From an uncultured Eubacteriales bacterium (lineage in GTDB: Bacteria > Bacillota > Clostridia > Oscillospirales > CAG-272), in assembly GCA_934433485.1 (NCBI GenBank), contig CAKRZR010000002.1, forward strand, positions 159,083 through 223,082: a DNA stretch of 64,000 bases, read 5' to 3'. How positions within the stretch are numbered: the first letter of the stretch is position 1; every line of letters begins with the position of its first letter. The position numbers and the translations under genes are program-made. Positions 25,618-34,294 of this stretch are shown here, one piece after another. The notes under the pieces are model-generated. The model had not been told where the DNA came from. It was given only the letters and a program-made list of their open reading frames with translations, and searched no databases.

Positions 25618-26997
25618 ATGGAAGAAAACACACTGCTTACCGAAAAGACCGGGCGACTCTTAGCGAAATACGGTCTGCCCTGCATCATCTCTCTCCTGGT
25701 CGGTGCGCTGTACAACATCGTTGACCAGATTTTCATCGCGAACGCGTCGTATCTCGGCTCTTATGGCAATGCTGCCAATTCCGTGGTCTTCCCATTGACA
25801 GTCATCGCGCTTGCCATTGCCACCATGATCGGCGACGGCTGCTGCGCGTTTGTGAGCATCCGGCTCGGCGCGAAAAAGGACGCGGAGGCAAAGCGCGGCG
25901 TCGGCACATCGATTCTCTGGATCCTCTGCACCAGCATTATACTGACTGCCATTTATCTGCTCTTTTCCGAGCCGATCCTGACCGCGTTCGGCGCGCGTGT
26001 GAACGATGAAACGTTCACTTTGTCAAAGGAGTACTTTTTCTGGATCACGCTTGGCGTACCGTTTTACATGTTCGGACAGGGTCTCAATCCCGTGATCCGC
26101 TCCGACGGCAGTCCGCGCTACGCCATGGTGTCCCTGCTTGCAGGCGCGCTGACCAACTGCGTGCTCGACCCCATTTTCATCTATCCGCTCCACATGGGTA
26201 TGAAGGGCGCTGCGATTGCGACGGTGATCGGGCAGATCGTTTCCGCCGCCTTTGCGCTTTGCTACCTCTTTCGGATGAAAACAATCCGGCTGGATCGCAG
26301 TGCCTTCACGTTTTTGGGAGGCGGTATCGCGCAGATTCTGTCTCTCGGTATGACGAGCTTTCTCTCGCAGGTCTCCATTGTGCTCTCCATGGCGGCGGTT
26401 CTCAACATGTGTCAGAAGTACGGCGCGCGCGATCCCATTTTCGGACAGGCAGAGTATGCGCAGATACCGACAGCCGTGGTCGGCATTGTCATGAAATTCT
26501 TTCAGATCGTCATGTCCATCGCCATTGGGCTGTCCGCAGGCTGCATCTCCGTAGTCGGCTACAACATTGGCGCAGGCAGACGGGACCGCGCTTCCCGGCT
26601 GATGGTAGAGCTGCTAGCGACTGAATTTGTGATCGGTCTGTGCGCAATGATCCTTTTTGAAGGCTTTCCCAACACATGTATCTCTATCTTCGGCGCGAAA
26701 AACGAGAGCGTCTATTATACAGAATTTGCCATACGCTGCATCCGGCTCTTCCTCTCGACCACGGCGCTCGCCTGTGTGAACAAGGGTATGTTTATCTATT
26801 TGCAATCGCTTGGCAAGGCTTGGACATCCGCGGGATTGTCGCTGCTCCGTGAGGTTGGCTTCGGCGTCGGACTGGTGCTTTTGCTGCCGCTTTGGTTCGG
26901 ACTGGACGGCGTGCTCTGGTTCATGGCGGCAGCGGATATTCTGACCTTTCTCGTTTGCATCCCGGTAATTCTGCATGTGCGTCGGGAGCTGCGGTAG
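25618..26997 (+). CDS. MATE family efflux transporter
   Basis: A 459-residue protein with about twelve membrane helices in two homologous halves. LYNIVDQIFIANASYLG early in helix 1 and DPIFIYPLHMGMKGAAIATVIGQ at helix 6 are MATE hallmarks; the second-half repeat has SAGCISVVGYNIGAG. It exports cations or drugs with a Na+ or H+ gradient. The ATG at 25618 has AAGG upstream. The frame stays open leftwards to 25423, but that extension crosses the leader hairpin and lacks a ribosome site, so it is rejected. Expression is probably controlled by read-through of the leader terminator. Confidence 0.9.
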   Translation: MEENTLLTEKTGRLLAKYGLPCIISLLVGALYNIVDQIFIANASYLGSYGNAANSVVFPLTVIALAIATMIGDGCCAFVSIRLGAKKDAEAKRGVGTSILWILCTSIILTAIYLLFSEPILTAFGARVNDETFTLSKEYFFWITLGVPFYMFGQGLNPVIRSDGSPRYAMVSLLAGALTNCVLDPIFIYPLHMGMKGAAIATVIGQIVSAAFALCYLFRMKTIRLDRSAFTFLGGGIAQILSLGMTSFLSQVSIVLSMAAVLNMCQKYGARDPIFGQAEYAQIPTAVVGIVMKFFQIVMSIAIGLSAGCISVVGYNIGAGRRDRASRLMVELLATEFVIGLCAMILFEGFPNTCISIFGAKNESVYYTEFAIRCIRLFLSTTALACVNKGMFIYLQSLGKAWTSAGLSLLREVGFGVGLVLLLPLWFGLDGVLWFMAAADILTFLVCIPVILHVRRELR

Positions 26998-27039
26998 AGA
27001 CGGTATGGCAGTCATAGGTGGTTTTCATAAGATTTCACC

Positions 27040-27074
27040 AAAAAGCGAGGGGCATTTTTGTCTCTCGTTTTTAC
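27040..27074. terminator. Hairpin between MATE and DUF1846 genes
   Basis: AAAAAGCGAG pairs with CTCGTTTTT around a short loop; it can act on either strand. Confidence 0.65.
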
Positions 27075-27083
27075 GTAGGAAAC

Positions 27084-27112
27084 TTGCCTTTTTCTGTCGG
27101 ATGCGGTATAAT
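27084..27112 (+). promoter_or_regulatory. Promoter of the DUF1846 gene
   Basis: TTGCCT, 17 bases, TATAAT. Confidence 0.8.
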
Positions 27113-27177
27113 ATTGTGGATTTGTTTTTTGGGAATAGGTTAGCGATTTTTGACAGGATAAGAGAGGCAGGAATTTT

Positions 27178-28659
27178 ATGAAGCTCGGGTTTGACAACGA
27201 CAAATACAACCGACTGCAAACAGAAAAGATACTCGACCGTATCTCCCATTTCGGCGGCAAGCTGTATCTGGAATTCGGCGGCAAGCTCTTCGACGACTAT
27301 CACGCGTCCAGAGTCTTGCCCGGTTTCCGTCCCGACAGCAAGATCAATATGCTCATGCAGCTGAAGGAGCAGGCGGAAATCGTGATCGTGGTGTCCGCTG
27401 CCGCGATCGAACAGAACAAAATGCGCGCCGATCTGGGGATCACGTACGACATGGATGCGCTCCGGCTCATGGACGCGTTCCGGGAAAGAGGACTGTACGT
27501 CGGCAGCATCGTCATCACGCATTACGCTGGTCAACCCTCTGCCGATGCGTTCATCAAGCGGCTCAGTGAGCTGGGCATCCGAGTGTTCAAGCACTACCCG
27601 ATCCCCGGCTATCCGACGAATCTGCGCACCATTCTCTCCGCTGACGGATATGGCAAGAACGAGTACATTGAAACAAAGCGCTCCCTCATCGTTGTGACAG
27701 CGCCCGGTCCCGGCAGCGGCAAAATGGCGACCTGTCTCTCCCAGCTGTACCACGACAATCTGCGCGGTCTGAAATCCGGCTACGCGAAATTCGAGACGTT
27801 CCCGATCTGGAATCTCTCGATCTCTCATCCGGTCAACATCGCTTACGAAGCTGCCACAGTGGATCTGGGCGACGTGAACATGATCGACCCATTCCACCTG
27901 GAGGCATATGGCGAAACGACGGTAAACTACAACCGCGATATCGAGATTTTCCCGGTGCTGCGCCAGCTCTTTGAGGGGATTTACGGCAAGTGTCCGTATC
28001 AGTCGCCAACCGATATGGGCGTCAATATGGCAGGCTACTGCATCTACGATGACGATGCGGTGTCCGAAGCCGCCAAAATGGAGATCATCCGCCGGTACTA
28101 CGACTGTCTCGTCAAGAAAACAAAGGGTACGGTCGGCGTGGATACGATCTACAAGGCGGAGCTTCTCATGAACCGCGCGGGACTGACCGTGAACGACCGC
28201 AAAACGGTGCCTGCCGCACTGACCAAGGCTGCCGCGACAGACGGTCCCTGCGCCGCGTTGGAGCTTGCGGACGGAACCATCGTCACCGGAAAAACGTCCG
28301 ATCTCTTAGGCGCCTCTGCGGCAGTGCTGCTCAACGCCCTGAAGGTATACGCCGAAATCCCGGATGAAACGCACCTGATCGCACCCTCCATCATTGAGCC
28401 GATCTGCCGTCTGAAAACGGAGCACCTTGGCTGCCACAATCCCAGACTCCATGCGGACGAGGTATTGATCGCCCTGTCCATCTGCGCAGCCGACAACGCA
28501 AACGCGCGCCTTGCCCTCGAATGTCTGCCGAAGCTGGCTGGCTGTGAAGCGCATTCCACCGTCATCGTATCCCATGTGGACGCCGAAACCTTCCGTAAGC
28601 TCGGAATCCGTCTGACCTGCGAACCGGTATACGGCACAAAAAAGCTGTTCCATCGATAA
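27178..28659 (+). CDS. DUF1846 family protein
   Basis: A 493-residue protein matching DUF1846 along its length, the usual size for the family. It opens with GFDNDKYNRLQTEKILDRI. TAPGPGSGKMATCLSQLY near residue 174 resembles a P-loop and suggests nucleotide binding, and GVNMAGYCIYDD lies near 280. The family is widespread in anaerobic Firmicutes, but its reaction is not established; I do not assign one. It is cytoplasmic by composition and monocistronic with its own promoter. Confidence 0.88.
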   Translation: MKLGFDNDKYNRLQTEKILDRISHFGGKLYLEFGGKLFDDYHASRVLPGFRPDSKINMLMQLKEQAEIVIVVSAAAIEQNKMRADLGITYDMDALRLMDAFRERGLYVGSIVITHYAGQPSADAFIKRLSELGIRVFKHYPIPGYPTNLRTILSADGYGKNEYIETKRSLIVVTAPGPGSGKMATCLSQLYHDNLRGLKSGYAKFETFPIWNLSISHPVNIAYEAATVDLGDVNMIDPFHLEAYGETTVNYNRDIEIFPVLRQLFEGIYGKCPYQSPTDMGVNMAGYCIYDDDAVSEAAKMEIIRRYYDCLVKKTKGTVGVDTIYKAELLMNRAGLTVNDRKTVPAALTKAAATDGPCAALELADGTIVTGKTSDLLGASAAVLLNALKVYAEIPDETHLIAPSIIEPICRLKTEHLGCHNPRLHADEVLIALSICAADNANARLALECLPKLAGCEAHSTVIVSHVDAETFRKLGIRLTCEPVYGTKKLFHR

Positions 28660-28724
28660 AAGCGCGGCGTTCCAACGTCACGTACCGTTTCACGCATAAT
28701 TTCATAAAAATTGCCGTACAGGAC

Positions 28725-28753
28725 TTCCCATTTTGGTACGAATGTGATATACT
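28725..28753 (+). promoter_or_regulatory. Promoter of the transglutaminase-like gene
   Basis: TTCCCA, 17 bases, TATACT; the -35 is weak, as for the gene at 4718. Confidence 0.5.
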
Positions 28754-28767
28754 ATCCTATATCCCAT

Positions 28768-28796
28768 CGTATCGGGAAAATCCCGTACGGCTTTTT
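28768..28796 (+). terminator. Terminator-like hairpin in the leader of the transglutaminase-like gene
   Basis: CGTA(T)CGGGA / TCCCGTACG with a one-base bulge, then CTTTTT. It starts only ~8 bases after the predicted transcription start and 34 bases before the start codon. Confidence 0.55.
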
Positions 28797-28829
28797 CGCG
28801 AAGTTTATTGAAAGGAGCGCGGTATCGGA

Positions 28830-30005
28830 GTGACCGGTATCGCCACACATCGCATGTCATTTGGATTGTCTCTTGTATTTCTCGCCGTATCCCTGTGCAC
28901 CCTGATTCTCTGCGCCGTTTTCATCCGACACAAGACAGTGAAAACCGTCCTTGTCATTCTCAGCACCCTGGCGACACTCTTTTTCGCCGGATACGCCGCG
29001 CTGACCGTTCTGTTTGTCCACAATGCCGCAAGTCGTGCACCCGACAACACGGATTCCGCCACAGCCGCCGTCGACGAAGCGATCCTCGCCGAAGCCAGAG
29101 AACAGGTGGAATCTCTGCTCGCGCTTGCCGGAGAGGAGCTCGCGCTGTTGCCTATGGATGCGGAGGAAGAAAAAACCGTCAGTCCGGATCCGTACGCGTC
29201 GTTTCCCTATGAAGCGTCTCTCGCGTACAACACGCTGAACGACGCGCAGAAAAAGCTATACGACGAAATCCTGCCGAAAATTGCGGCGATCGAGGATTTC
29301 ACGTACCGCGCGGACAAATACGGCTACGATACCCTCGACGATCTGCTTCTTGTGAGCATGGCAATCGATACGGATTATCCGGAATACGAAATCTATTACA
29401 CCATTGTCGATGTGATGTCGGAGGACGGCACCGTTACAGAGGCGCTGCGCTCGTATTATTTTATGCCCGCAAACAGCAGTGTAGAGGTCACAACGGAGGC
29501 GGAAAAAGAGGTTTTACGCCACAAGCTTGCCGTATTTGACGCGGTTTGCCGTCTGATCGTGGACGCGATCCCGGAGGACGCTACAACCTATGACAAGTAC
29601 CGTTTCCTCGCCGCCTACATCTCCCTCGCCACCATGTACGACACGAACGCCATAGGCGGCAATCAGGTGGGCAACGCGTACGGCTCCATCCTCGGCGGTC
29701 ACTCCATCTGTCAGGGCTACTCCGTCGGGTACGCGTATCTCTGCCGAATGGCGAATCTGTGGTGCAGCGTGGTCTCCGGCGAATCCCGGGACGTCTCGCA
29801 CGCATGGAACCTTGTGAAGCTCGGCTCCGGCACGTATCACGTGGACATCACCTGGTCGGATGACAGCGGATATTACCCCAGCGAGCCGGGTTGGTATAGC
29901 TACTTTCTGCTGACACAGGACGAAATTCTCCTCGATCATGAGATCACAGACGGCACGGTCGCGACCGGAACCGCGTATCCGAAGCCGTTCCCCGTTTACG
30001 GCTGA
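28830..30005 (+). CDS. Membrane-anchored transglutaminase-like protein
   Basis: A 391-residue protein with two N-terminal membrane segments (about 10-32 and 38-62), then an outside domain. GGHSICQGYSVGYAYLCRM near residue 288, VSHAWNLVKL near 323 and TYHVDITWSD near 335 give the Cys-His-Asp triad of the transglutaminase/cysteine protease fold. Such proteins process peptides or crosslink at the cell surface. GTG at 28830 is used (AAAGGAG 12 bases upstream); ATG at 28854 is an alternative that loses only eight residues. It is monocistronic behind a possible attenuator. Confidence 0.8.
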   Translation: MTGIATHRMSFGLSLVFLAVSLCTLILCAVFIRHKTVKTVLVILSTLATLFFAGYAALTVLFVHNAASRAPDNTDSATAAVDEAILAEAREQVESLLALAGEELALLPMDAEEEKTVSPDPYASFPYEASLAYNTLNDAQKKLYDEILPKIAAIEDFTYRADKYGYDTLDDLLLVSMAIDTDYPEYEIYYTIVDVMSEDGTVTEALRSYYFMPANSSVEVTTEAEKEVLRHKLAVFDAVCRLIVDAIPEDATTYDKYRFLAAYISLATMYDTNAIGGNQVGNAYGSILGGHSICQGYSVGYAYLCRMANLWCSVVSGESRDVSHAWNLVKLGSGTYHVDITWSDDSGYYPSEPGWYSYFLLTQDEILLDHEITDGTVATGTAYPKPFPVYG

Positions 30006-30064
30006 CTTTTGTCCGCTCCCGGTATTGCGGCACATAGGTCCCTGTGGAAAACACGTCTATCGTC

Positions 30065-30080
30065 TACGGCTTTGCCGTAA
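30065..30080. other. Small hairpin after the MarR gene
   Basis: TACGGC pairs with GCCGTA around TTTG-type loop bases between two convergent genes, without a T run; a weak terminator at best. Confidence 0.35.
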
Positions 30081-30082
30081 AT

Positions 30083-30547
30083 TCAGTCAAAGGACTTTGA
30101 CGCGAACTCGTCAAAGTCGGCAAAGTCCTCTGCATCGCCGAGAATCTTATGGAGCACCTCTCCGAACCGTTCCACCTGTTCCTTTGTGAAACGCTTTTCG
30201 TTTTCCCGGATAAAGGCGCGGAAGCTGTCCTCGTACAGGTGGATATACCGGTAATATTTCTCCGTGAGCGTGAGCCGCCATTCGCGCTTGTCGTCCGCGG
30301 AGGGATTCTTCTCCACGTAGCCCTTTTGTTCAAGCGAATGGATCTTATATGTCGCGTTGGAGCGGGATATACCGAGAAAATCCGCAAATTCGCTGATTGT
30401 CGGCTTGTCCAGCGAATGGATTACCTCAACGGCAAAGACCTCCATGGCGGTCAGGCTGCCCTCCCGCTCTCTTATGACGCTGAAGATGCGTTTGTAAAAA
30501 TGCAGGCGCAGGAGATTGGTGATTTGCAGTAGCTCTTCTTCCAGCAT
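30083..30547 (-). CDS. MarR family transcriptional regulator
   Basis: A 154-residue winged-helix regulator. The recognition region TISEFADFLGISRSNATYKIHSLEQKGYVEK lies at ~50-80 and the wing SADDKREWRLTLTEK at ~83-97, the usual MarR order, between dimerising helices. CGGAG lies eight bases upstream of the ATG. It has its own promoter overlapped by an inverted repeat, suggesting autorepression. No target gene is adjacent in the same operon; the transglutaminase-like gene converges on it. Confidence 0.88.
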   Translation of the reverse strand: MLEEELLQITNLLRLHFYKRIFSVIREREGSLTAMEVFAVEVIHSLDKPTISEFADFLGISRSNATYKIHSLEQKGYVEKNPSADDKREWRLTLTEKYYRYIHLYEDSFRAFIRENEKRFTKEQVERFGEVLHKILGDAEDFADFDEFASKSFD

Positions 30548-30566
30548 AACTTGAACTCCGTTCGAT

Positions 30567-30612
30567 TGTACAGTATCCTACACATTGTACCATGCCCGCC
30601 GGGGAAAGTCAA
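30567..30612 (-). promoter_or_regulatory. MarR promoter with candidate operator
   Basis: Minus strand TTGACT, 17 bases, TACAAT (30584-30612). Just downstream an imperfect palindrome, TGTA-8-TACA at 30567-30582, is suited to a MarR dimer. Confidence 0.55.
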
Positions 30613-30912
30613 CCGTTCCGCCGTTTTTTCCACGTCAACAGCATTTACTTTTTTACACAGAAAAACAGGACAGACATCCCACTGTGCCGAGGTAAAGAAA
30701 TCGCGAAAGGTTTACTGATCGTTTGTAAAACTTCATTTTATGCACCGGAATTGCACAAACGATATCCATTTTATCCCAGATAGAAAGTTTTTGAAGGGGG
30801 CCGGGGAAACTTTTTTCAAAAAGTTTCCCCAAAAATCAAATGCTGTTGCCCCGTCGTTTTTTCAAAAGAAAAGCTGCACTTCGTTTTTTACATAGATTTC
30901 TTGATTTTCCTC
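30613..30912. other. Intergenic region without a recognisable gene
   Basis: Below-average GC. It contains the palindrome at 30803-30830 and otherwise no open frame with a ribosome site. Confidence 0.6.
30803..30830. repeat. 28-base palindrome, REP-like
   Basis: GGGGAAACTTTTT and AAAAAGTTTCCCC flank a two-base centre, with a G-rich flank to the left. It resembles intergenic hairpin repeats seen in many Clostridia. Only one copy is in the window. Confidence 0.6.
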
Positions 30913-30941
30913 TTGCACTCTCCGGCGGTTTGTTGTATACT
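30913..30941 (+). promoter_or_regulatory. Promoter of the HAD-PHP operon
   Basis: TTGCAC, 17 bases, TATACT. Confidence 0.8.
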
Positions 30942-30970
30942 GAAAGGCGAAATTACACGAGGAGTTTTCT

Positions 30971-31600
30971 ATGTACGACAGCATTCTATTCGATCTGGAC
31001 GGCACCCTGTGGGACGCGACCCATGTCACCGCGAAAATCTGGCCGACCGTTTTGGCGCGCCATCCGGAAGTACACCGCTCGATCACCGAAGCGGATGTAC
31101 AGGCACATATGGGGCGCACCAACGAGGAGCTTGCCTCCCTGCTTTTCCCCAATCTGCCGTATGACAAGGCGTATGGGTTGATGATGGAATCCTGTGCGGT
31201 GGAAAACGAACTGCTGCGCACAAACGGCGGCAGATTGTACCCGGACATTCCGCGGGTTCTCGCCGCGCTGACTGTGGAGTATCCGCTGTTTATCGTATCC
31301 AACTGTCAGGCAGGCTATATTGAGGCGTTTTTGTCTTATCACCGGCTCGGAAAATACTTTCGCGACCACATCAGCTCCGGCGATACCGGCAAAAAAAAGG
31401 CGGACAATATCCGGTTCCTGCGGGATAAGCACGATCTGCAATCCTCGCTCTACGTTGGCGACACGCGGTTTGACGAAGAAGCCGCCCGTGCGTCCGGCTG
31501 CGATTTCTGCTACGTGACGTGGGGATTCGGCGACGTGTCCGCTCCCGATCATGTCTGTCATACCCCTATGGAACTGCTATCTCTGCTCATAAAGGAGTGA
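30971..31600 (+). CDS. HAD superfamily phosphatase
   Basis: A 209-residue HAD hydrolase. Motif I FDLDGTLWD is at residues 7-15 with the nucleophile Asp, motif II IVSNCQ near 108, the motif III Lys in TGKKKADNIR near 142, and motif IV YVGDTRFDEEAA near 162. A helical cap between motifs I and II gives a phosphoglycolate-phosphatase-like layout. The substrate is unknown. GAGGAG precedes the ATG. The next gene starts seven bases after its stop, making a two-phosphatase operon. Confidence 0.88.
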   Translation: MYDSILFDLDGTLWDATHVTAKIWPTVLARHPEVHRSITEADVQAHMGRTNEELASLLFPNLPYDKAYGLMMESCAVENELLRTNGGRLYPDIPRVLAALTVEYPLFIVSNCQAGYIEAFLSYHRLGKYFRDHISSGDTGKKKADNIRFLRDKHDLQSSLYVGDTRFDEEAARASGCDFCYVTWGFGDVSAPDHVCHTPMELLSLLIKE

Positions 31601-31607
31601 ATTTTTT

Positions 31608-32414
31608 ATGATTTTTCAGAATCTGCATACCCACACCATCTTCTCCGACGGCAAGAACACACTGGTGGAGATGATCGAAGCCGCCATCGAAAAGGACTTT
31701 GATGTACTCGGTTTTTCGGATCACAGTCCGATGACCTTTCCCTGCGGCTGGGCTGTCCCGGCAGAACGCATTCCGGAGTACCGCGAAACGATCCGTTCCC
31801 TTGCAGAGATATATCGGGACAAAATCGAGATTGCACTCGGTCTGGAGGTCGACCGGTTCACACTGCCGCTTGCGGACAAGTACGACTATACCATCGGCAG
31901 CACGCATTATCTCTATAAGGACGGCGTGTATCTGGAGATCGACAACAAGCGTGAGACACAGGAAGCCTCTATCCACGAACATTTCTCCGGCGATCCGCTT
32001 GCCTACGCGCGCCATTATTGGGAAACGGTCGTCGACTGCATCCGCATCCACCGTCCCACCATCGTCGGGCACGTCGATGTGATCGCGAAATTCTCCCTCA
32101 TGCCGGAGGACGATCCGAAATACCGCGCGCTTGCCATGGAAGGAACCGACGCCCTGCTGCCCATGTGCGACCTCTTTGAAGTAAACACCGGCGCCATCTC
32201 CCGCGGCTACCGCACCGTTCCCTATCCCGCGGACTGGCTTGTCCGCCATCTCGCCACCCGCGGCGCACGTTTTACGCTGTCCTCCGATTGCCACAACGCG
32301 CCGTATCTCGACTGCCACTACCGGGAATCGCTTGCCATGCTCCGGGCAAACGGTGTACAAACGCTCTGGCAGTACCACGGCGGCAGCTTTTCGGAATACA
32401 AGATAGAGGAGTAA
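31608..32414 (+). CDS. PHP-domain histidinol-phosphatase-like phosphatase
   Basis: A 268-residue PHP family phosphatase. Metal ligands appear as LHTHTIFSDG at 6-15, GFSDHSP near 36, GLEVD near 80, GSTHYL near 99, GHVDVI near 149 and SDCHNAPY near 225. This is the order of HisK-type histidinol-phosphate phosphatases (last-but-one step of histidine synthesis). Because no his genes are nearby and PHP phosphatases vary in substrate, the name is by family only. AAAGGAG lies within the end of the HAD gene, so translation is coupled. Confidence 0.8.
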   Translation: MIFQNLHTHTIFSDGKNTLVEMIEAAIEKDFDVLGFSDHSPMTFPCGWAVPAERIPEYRETIRSLAEIYRDKIEIALGLEVDRFTLPLADKYDYTIGSTHYLYKDGVYLEIDNKRETQEASIHEHFSGDPLAYARHYWETVVDCIRIHRPTIVGHVDVIAKFSLMPEDDPKYRALAMEGTDALLPMCDLFEVNTGAISRGYRTVPYPADWLVRHLATRGARFTLSSDCHNAPYLDCHYRESLAMLRANGVQTLWQYHGGSFSEYKIEE

Positions 32415-32870
32415 AATTATCAATTTTCATTTGCTTATACCAGTAATCATGGCAACGCACATTTCCCCATCACATGCTATATAACATTTTTATGGTAACC
32501 TCGAAAAATCCGCCCATCCATCGTTCCTTACCATTTTATGTATTTTTTTGACCCGTCTCCTCAAAAAGCGCGCACAAAATGTGCTGTTTTACCCATATTC
32601 CGGGGCAAATCCTCCCAAAATATGGAAGTATTCTCTCAAATGGGCATAGTTATCCCATACATACCTCTTTTCGTTTCAAAATAGTATATCTGCAAATGTT
32701 GTACACGAGGTTCGTCAATCCGATATTGCATTTGTGCGAGATTATAAAATGGATGCACAGGCACATTGTTACGTCTCTGAGGTTAAGCAATGGAATAAAT
32801 AACTACGGACATATCACATGCTCCCCACGAAAGCCGGTGCATTTCTCCATATCTTTTCGCGCGAAACCTC
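32415..32870. other. Intergenic region with no recognisable gene
   Basis: Clearly poorer in GC than its neighbours; no open frame has a ribosome site or a recognisable product. No CRISPR, tRNA or strong terminator is seen. Confidence 0.6.
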
Positions 32871-32899
32871 TGGACAAGGTACCAAAAATATGGTACAAT
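32871..32899 (+). promoter_or_regulatory. Promoter of the Gfo/Idh/MocA gene
   Basis: TGGACA, 17 bases, TACAAT. The spacer contains GGTACC-AAAAATAT-GGTAC, a possible dyad. Confidence 0.55.
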
Positions 32900-32967
32900 A
32901 GGAACAAAACCAATTCTCTCGCGGAGGTTTGCCGTCGGGAGCGGAATTTCTCTATCGGAGGTTTACT

Positions 32968-34206
32968 ATGGATAAGGTAAAGGTCGGCGTATTCGGCGCC
33001 GGACGTGGGATCACAATGGTCAACGAATTGATCCACGATCCTTGCGCGGAGCTGGTGGCAGTCTGCGACAAATATGTGCCGCTGCTGGATCACTGCCGCG
33101 AGGTTGCAGAGGGTGCGGGACTGCACAATGTGGCGTATTACGAGCGGTTCGATGATTTCATCGAACACGATATGGACGCCGTTGTGCTTGCCAATTACGC
33201 GAACGAGCATGTACCGTTCGGTATCCGGCTCATGGAAAGCGGTCGGCACATCATGACGGAATGTCTGACCTGCGCGACGATGGCGGAGGCGGTGCAGCTG
33301 ATCGAATGTGTAGAGAGAACGGGCAAGGTCTACTCCTACGCGGAAAATTACTGCTATACGCCGGTGCGCTGGGAAATGCGGAATCGGTACCGTCGCGGCG
33401 ACATCGGCGAGCTGATGTACGCGGAGGGCGAATATGTCCACGACTGTTCCCCGATCTGGCCGCAGATCACGTACGGTGAACGGAACCATTGGCGCAACCT
33501 GATGAGTTCCACCTTCTACTGCACGCACTCCATCGGTCCGATCCTCTATATGACCGGTCTTCGCCCCGTGCAGGTATCCGCGTTTGAAACGCCGAACATG
33601 CCGTTCATGCGCAACCTCGGCACCGGCTCCGGCACGCTCGGCATGGAGGTCATCACCCTCTCAAACGGCGCGTTCATGAAGAGTCTCCACTTCGGCATGA
33701 AGCACACGCGCCACTCCAACTATCAGCTCAACGGCGATCTCGGCGCGCTGCAGGATATGGGCAACGGACACATCGCTGTCTACACGGAGGAAGCGAACCA
33801 GAACGGACGCGGCAAGCATGAGGATTATGTACCTGCGCCCGCGATTGCCGGTACGGAAAACTCCGGTCATGGCGGCGGCGATTTCTACACGACGTACTAT
33901 TTCATCCGCAGCATTCTCGGTGACGAGACGGCGCGTGAGCGATCCATCAATGTATACGACGCGGTGGATATGTGCATTCCGGGTACGCTTGGCTATGTCT
34001 CCATCGCAAACGGGAATGCGCCTGTGAAAATCCCGAACCTGCGCAACAAGGAGGAGCGCGACGCGTATCGCAATGACAACCGCTGCTCGTTCCCTGCCAT
34101 CGCCGGCGATCAGCTCATTCCGAACAACCTCTGGGGCGACGGAGAAATCCCGGATGCCGTCTTTGACGAGGTGCGCAGAAGATGGGAGTGCGGCGAACCG
34201 GGCTGA
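32968..34206 (+). CDS. Gfo/Idh/MocA family oxidoreductase
   Basis: A 412-residue NAD(P)-dependent sugar oxidoreductase. The Rossmann start VKVGVFGAGRGITMV is at 4-18. SGRHIMTECLTCATMAEA near 92 is the strand where the usual EKP motif is replaced by TEC. AENYCYTP near 122 precedes the substrate domain. Such enzymes oxidise or epimerise sugars; some relatives are GH109 glycosidases. ATCGGAGG lies before the ATG at 32968; a longer frame lacks a site. It is monocistronic with its own terminator. Confidence 0.85.
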   Translation: MDKVKVGVFGAGRGITMVNELIHDPCAELVAVCDKYVPLLDHCREVAEGAGLHNVAYYERFDDFIEHDMDAVVLANYANEHVPFGIRLMESGRHIMTECLTCATMAEAVQLIECVERTGKVYSYAENYCYTPVRWEMRNRYRRGDIGELMYAEGEYVHDCSPIWPQITYGERNHWRNLMSSTFYCTHSIGPILYMTGLRPVQVSAFETPNMPFMRNLGTGSGTLGMEVITLSNGAFMKSLHFGMKHTRHSNYQLNGDLGALQDMGNGHIAVYTEEANQNGRGKHEDYVPAPAIAGTENSGHGGGDFYTTYYFIRSILGDETARERSINVYDAVDMCIPGTLGYVSIANGNAPVKIPNLRNKEERDAYRNDNRCSFPAIAGDQLIPNNLWGDGEIPDAVFDEVRRRWECGEPG

Positions 34207-34242
34207 TGCGCTGACCTGCACACGCAAAACAAACAAAAATAC

Positions 34243-34284
34243 ACCGGCTGTCCATGGTTTTACGCTACGGGCAACCGGTTTTTT
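34243..34284. terminator. Bidirectional terminator
   Basis: ACCGG-CTG-TCC pairs with GGG-CAA-CCGGT; T runs lie on both sides. It separates converging genes. Confidence 0.75.
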
Positions 34285-34294
34285 CTATGATGGT

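Noticed and set aside
32415..32967. Possible small gene or mobile remnant in the 550-base AT-rich gap
   Set aside because: No frame with a ribosome site, no inverted termini, no similarity to neighbours that I can see.
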